A stretch of DNA of 64,000 nt, taken from Coleofasciculus sp040219735. GTDB taxonomy: Bacteria > Cyanobacteriota > Cyanobacteriia > Cyanobacteriales > Coleofasciculaceae. The stretch lies in NCBI GenBank assembly GCA_040219735.1, contig JAVJRX010000202.1, one strand, 5' to 3'. The notes beneath the pieces are model-generated. The model was not told where the DNA came from. It was given only the letters and a program-made list of their open reading frames with translations, and did not search any database. Position numbers and translations under genes: made by a program. Below are positions 61,617 to 64,000 of the stretch, piece after piece. The first letter of the stretch is position 1, and every line of letters begins with the position of its first letter.

Positions 61617-63590
61617 TTACTCCTCTAATTCAGGCGGTGAGTCAGGTACAGACTCAAGCTGTTCTATCGGTTGGGGAGGCGAGAAGCGATCGCGCATTTG
61701 TTTGAACGCTTGGGGATTGAGTAGCCACTGGGCGATAAATACAGCAGCGCCAGCCGAAAGAATAATCACAAGTATCCCAAAAACTCCGATGATGATTTTG
61801 AACCAATCCTGACTAGAGGATACCGTTTCAACGTCTATGGGTTCTGAAACATCCTCTTCCTCCTCAGCAACAGGTTCCTGTGTGGCTGGCAATTCAGTCT
61901 CTAACTCAATAGTCGGGGCATTTTTTTCCAGTTGTAATCCTCCCAAATTCAAAACCACTGGATATTGAGGAGAAACAGCACAATAGGAGAGAACAACGGA
62001 AGCATTATCATAACCATTCCGTTGATTTGCCTGATCAACGAGAAACTTTGCCGCTGCTTCTAGGGATAGCTTGCCACTAAACACATCTTTGGCGAAATCC
62101 CCATAAATAGACTCCAGCCAATTATTATCACTTACCCCATCAGAACAGAGCAACAGTAAACCATCTTCCTCTAAAATAAAGCGGCGTACATGGGGATAGA
62201 GAGACTCCGCCTCCTTGGTTCCTATCGCTTGGGTCAATGCGCCAGAATCAGGGCGCTGTAAGGCATGGCGGTACAAACTGCGACCCATCCTAACTTCCCG
62301 CGCTGCCACATCATCATCGACAGTAAGCTGTTGGCAATAGTCGGGAGTGATCCAGTAGGCACGACTATCTCCGACACTGACAATATAGAGTTCGTGACTA
62401 TTACCTTCGCTATCCGATTGAATCACCTTTTGCGGCAATTGTAGGGCGATGGTTAAGGTTGTACCCATGCGCCGTCGGGATTCTCGTTCTTGTTGGTCGT
62501 TCTTGGAGGCAATAAGATTATTGACAACTCGAACAATTGCTGATAGCTGTTGTGCCACTAAATCCGGACTCATGAGTTCCGGATCTTCGAGTAACTCAGC
62601 TAGTAATGCCCGCACCTGAATTTTCACCGACTGCATGGCGATATGGCTAGCGACTTCGCCGCCTTCATGTCCGCCAATACCATCGCAGACGATGGAGAGA
62701 TGGGAAATCAGGGGAGCAGGTTCTGTGGTCAAATCCGATCGCAGAGGGTAGCAGCTATCCTCATTGTGGTCATGTAATGGACCTGTATCCGTGAGTCCAG
62801 CTACCTCTAAACGCAGGGGTTGTTGCGAAGATTGAGCCAAAAGAAGCTGATTAAGCTGGACTGCGATCGCGTCAAAGGAGGGGTTGGGCGTTTGCATTTG
62901 CTGGGCGATGTCTCGCAGTTGAGCCGCCACCGTCACGGATGCTGTGTGACACCAGGATTCCCAACATTGTCCTAACTGTTGTAGACTCGCCTGAGTTCGG
63001 GAGTGGGGTAGGGTTGTCGTACCTCCAGACGCACCTGTTGATGAGTCTTTTCTTTCACCCGTGACTGACAGGGGGACAGGTTGGAAATCACTCGTCCCAT
63101 TCCTAACCAGTTCCCGCAGTCGCACCCGCCAGCCTTCGACTCGCACCTGTTCGGGATCAACCAGGGTGGCGGCTACGCCTAATTCAGCTAAAGGTTGCCA
63201 TAACTCTAGAATTTGCCATAACCAATAGATCTGACGTACAGGCGAGGCTTGTGACCATTGTGAAGTAATCGCTGGATAGAGTTTACCCTTATTGTCGATC
63301 GGGACATTTTCCAGCAAAATAATCGGTGTATCCGATTCAGACTCTGCCCCGGAACAAACGCCATAAACCTCCGGAACGTGCAGACGATGGGGATACAGGC
63401 GTAGATAGGGGAGGAACATGCCATTTAAGCGATCGGGAGCCTGGGGTAACTCCTCTGGGTGCAGATCCAGCCAAATTTGGGGTGCGACGACTTGATACCG
63501 TTGTGCAACAATTTCCCCCACCGGGAGCGATGCAGCCGTTGCACCCACTGCCCACAGATAACGATTAGTTTGCGGCTCTTCAGTACTCAT
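61617..63590 (-). CDS. PP2C Ser/Thr phosphatase with degenerate kinase-like N-terminus and C-terminal membrane span
   Basis: 657 residues. The first 160 or so (RYQVVAPQIWLDLHPEELPQ; PIILLENVPID; YWLWQILELW; TLVDPEQVRVEGWRVRLREL) follow the outline of a protein-kinase lobe without recognisable catalytic motifs. The PP2C domain (about 255-510) is complete: DTGPLHDHNEDSC, IVCDGIGGHEGGEVAS, LLLLCSDGVSDNN and YDNASVVLS. An acidic linker and one span (about 600-622) precede a Pro/Glu-rich tail. It should remove phosphate from Ser/Thr in the cytoplasm near the membrane. It converges on the solute-binding/VWA genes. Confidence 0.9.
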   Translation of the reverse strand: MSTEEPQTNRYLWAVGATAASLPVGEIVAQRYQVVAPQIWLDLHPEELPQAPDRLNGMFLPYLRLYPHRLHVPEVYGVCSGAESESDTPIILLENVPIDNKGKLYPAITSQWSQASPVRQIYWLWQILELWQPLAELGVAATLVDPEQVRVEGWRVRLRELVRNGTSDFQPVPLSVTGERKDSSTGASGGTTTLPHSRTQASLQQLGQCWESWCHTASVTVAAQLRDIAQQMQTPNPSFDAIAVQLNQLLLAQSSQQPLRLEVAGLTDTGPLHDHNEDSCYPLRSDLTTEPAPLISHLSIVCDGIGGHEGGEVASHIAMQSVKIQVRALLAELLEDPELMSPDLVAQQLSAIVRVVNNLIASKNDQQERESRRRMGTTLTIALQLPQKVIQSDSEGNSHELYIVSVGDSRAYWITPDYCQQLTVDDDVAAREVRMGRSLYRHALQRPDSGALTQAIGTKEAESLYPHVRRFILEEDGLLLLCSDGVSDNNWLESIYGDFAKDVFSGKLSLEAAAKFLVDQANQRNGYDNASVVLSYCAVSPQYPVVLNLGGLQLEKNAPTIELETELPATQEPVAEEEEDVSEPIDVETVSSSQDWFKIIIGVFGILVIILSAGAAVFIAQWLLNPQAFKQMRDRFSPPQPIEQLESVPDSPPELEE

Positions 63591-63764
63591 AACCTTAAAA
63601 ATACTTTAAAAATAATCCTGGAATGAATTGGCAACGGTCGCAACTCCAGCCGTTTTCGGTTTGATCAGATACACCGAGATCCTGGAAAAAGAAATAATGT
63701 ACCTCATGTAGTGGCGGGCTAACCATAAATACCAGACCCCCAAGATAAACCAGAATAGTCAACT

Positions 63765-63789
63765 GCCCCACCCACTTTTGGGATGGGGC
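63765..63789 (-). other. GC-rich hairpin downstream of tnpB, likely element right-end structure
   Basis: Read leftward, GCCCCA-T-CCC pairs with GGGTGGGGC around AAAAGT, leaving one bulged base, 6 nt after the tnpB stop. IS200/IS605-family elements carry subterminal hairpins used by TnpA, and the 3' region of tnpB also encodes the guide (omega) RNA. Which end of the element this is follows from gene direction; the exact boundary is not determined. Confidence 0.5.
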
Positions 63790-63795
63790 TTGTAA

Positions 63796-64000
63796 CTAGG
63801 CGAGATTACTCTCGCCCGAAACATAGGGCGCATTGACTGACGCCTGCTCCTCAGTCCCACGTTGGGTAGAAGAGAGAATGTAATCGTCTCGGACATTAAG
63901 AGCAGCATTAAGGTCAGCGTGAGTCTGATAGCCACAGTTTTTACAACAGAAGCGAGACTTGTGACGATTTGTCCGCCTGATGTGTTTGCAGACATTGCAC
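63796..64000 (-). CDS. tnpB: TnpB (IS200/IS605 family RNA-guided nuclease), C-terminal end only
   Basis: The frame enters from the right edge and stops at 63796-63798. The visible 67 residues hold the zinc-ribbon cysteines CNVC and FCCKNC, then GYQTHADLNAALNVRDDYIL with the HADLNAALN block, which contains the third RuvC-like acidic residue of TnpB. A 25-residue tail follows. TnpB uses an RNA from the element's right end to guide DNA cutting. The N-terminus and any tnpA lie outside the window, so activity cannot be judged. Confidence 0.9.
   Translation of the reverse strand, partial: CNVCKHIRRTNRHKSRFCCKNCGYQTHADLNAALNVRDDYILSSTQRGTEEQASVNAPYVSGESNLA

Noticed and set aside
1..64000. tRNA, tmRNA or rRNA genes
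   Set aside because: No cloverleaf with a GGTTCGAATCC-type T-loop and no rRNA-like stretches were noticed on reading; a covariance-model scan would be decisive.

Overview
The window reads as chromosomal DNA of a filamentous, probably marine or mat-forming cyanobacterium. The evidence is the HIP1 octamer GCGATCGC (for example 9854-9861 and 28092-28099), an NTRC-type thioredoxin reductase/thioredoxin fusion, an Omp85 of cyanobacterial layout, and large multi-domain kinases and cyclases. Dispersed palindromic repeats lie between genes. The genus (Coleofasciculus/Microcoleus-like) is an inference from gene content. No rRNA, tRNA, CRISPR array or complete insertion sequence was seen.

1-1,455: the 5' part of a PAS sensor runs off the left edge, followed by a small conserved Cys-rich protein. 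1,513-12,100: six large polytopic membrane proteins lie head to tail on the minus strand. Two are GT39/ArnT-like (GT-C) glycosyltransferases, three are paralogs of an uncharacterised family marked by a DDARQH motif, and one is a related DUF6798-like protein. A fourth paralog of the uncharacterised family is at 28,365. 12,170-17,471: a UDP-glucuronate-type epimerase, a Wzc-like BY-kinase/co-polymerase and a Wza-like export protein. Together 1.5-17.5 kb looks like an exopolysaccharide or cell-surface glycan locus.

17.5-22.1 kb: an alpha/beta hydrolase remnant, sfsA, a 46-residue protein with a duplicated motif, a secreted protein, and a REC-PAS-PAS-cyclase with a stand-alone receiver. 22.2-27.8 kb: a 1,867-residue Ser/Thr kinase-ATPase-GAF-histidine kinase hybrid. 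30-36 kb: a broken DUF2993 gene, NTRC, two TPR genes flanking an AT-rich rhamnosyltransferase-like gene, and a repeat protein. 36-38 kb: small stress-type proteins (CsbD, a lipoprotein, an unknown). 38.2-43.3 kb: two SpoIIE-type phosphatases with different sensors, then an anti-sigma kinase-like and a STAS-like protein, forming an IcfG-like partner-switching module.

43.6-57.5 kb: Omp85, an orphan toxin/immunity-like pair, a Na+/solute symporter, a 53-residue membrane protein, GNAT, HEAT-repeat, general-stress and pentapeptide proteins, a cyclase-TIR-AAA fusion, a lipoprotein and a Xaa-Pro aminopeptidase. 57.6-61.5 kb: three genes combining two related solute-binding proteins (one fused to VWA) with a coiled-coil membrane protein. 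61.6-63.6 kb: a membrane PP2C phosphatase converging on them. The right edge holds the 3' end of a TnpB gene of an IS200/IS605-type element.

The most notable items are the multi-copy DDARQH membrane family in a glycan locus, the cyclase-TIR-AAA_35 fusion, the phosphatase partner-switching module with a heme-type sensor, the solute-binding/VWA trio, and several decayed genes and dispersed hairpins.
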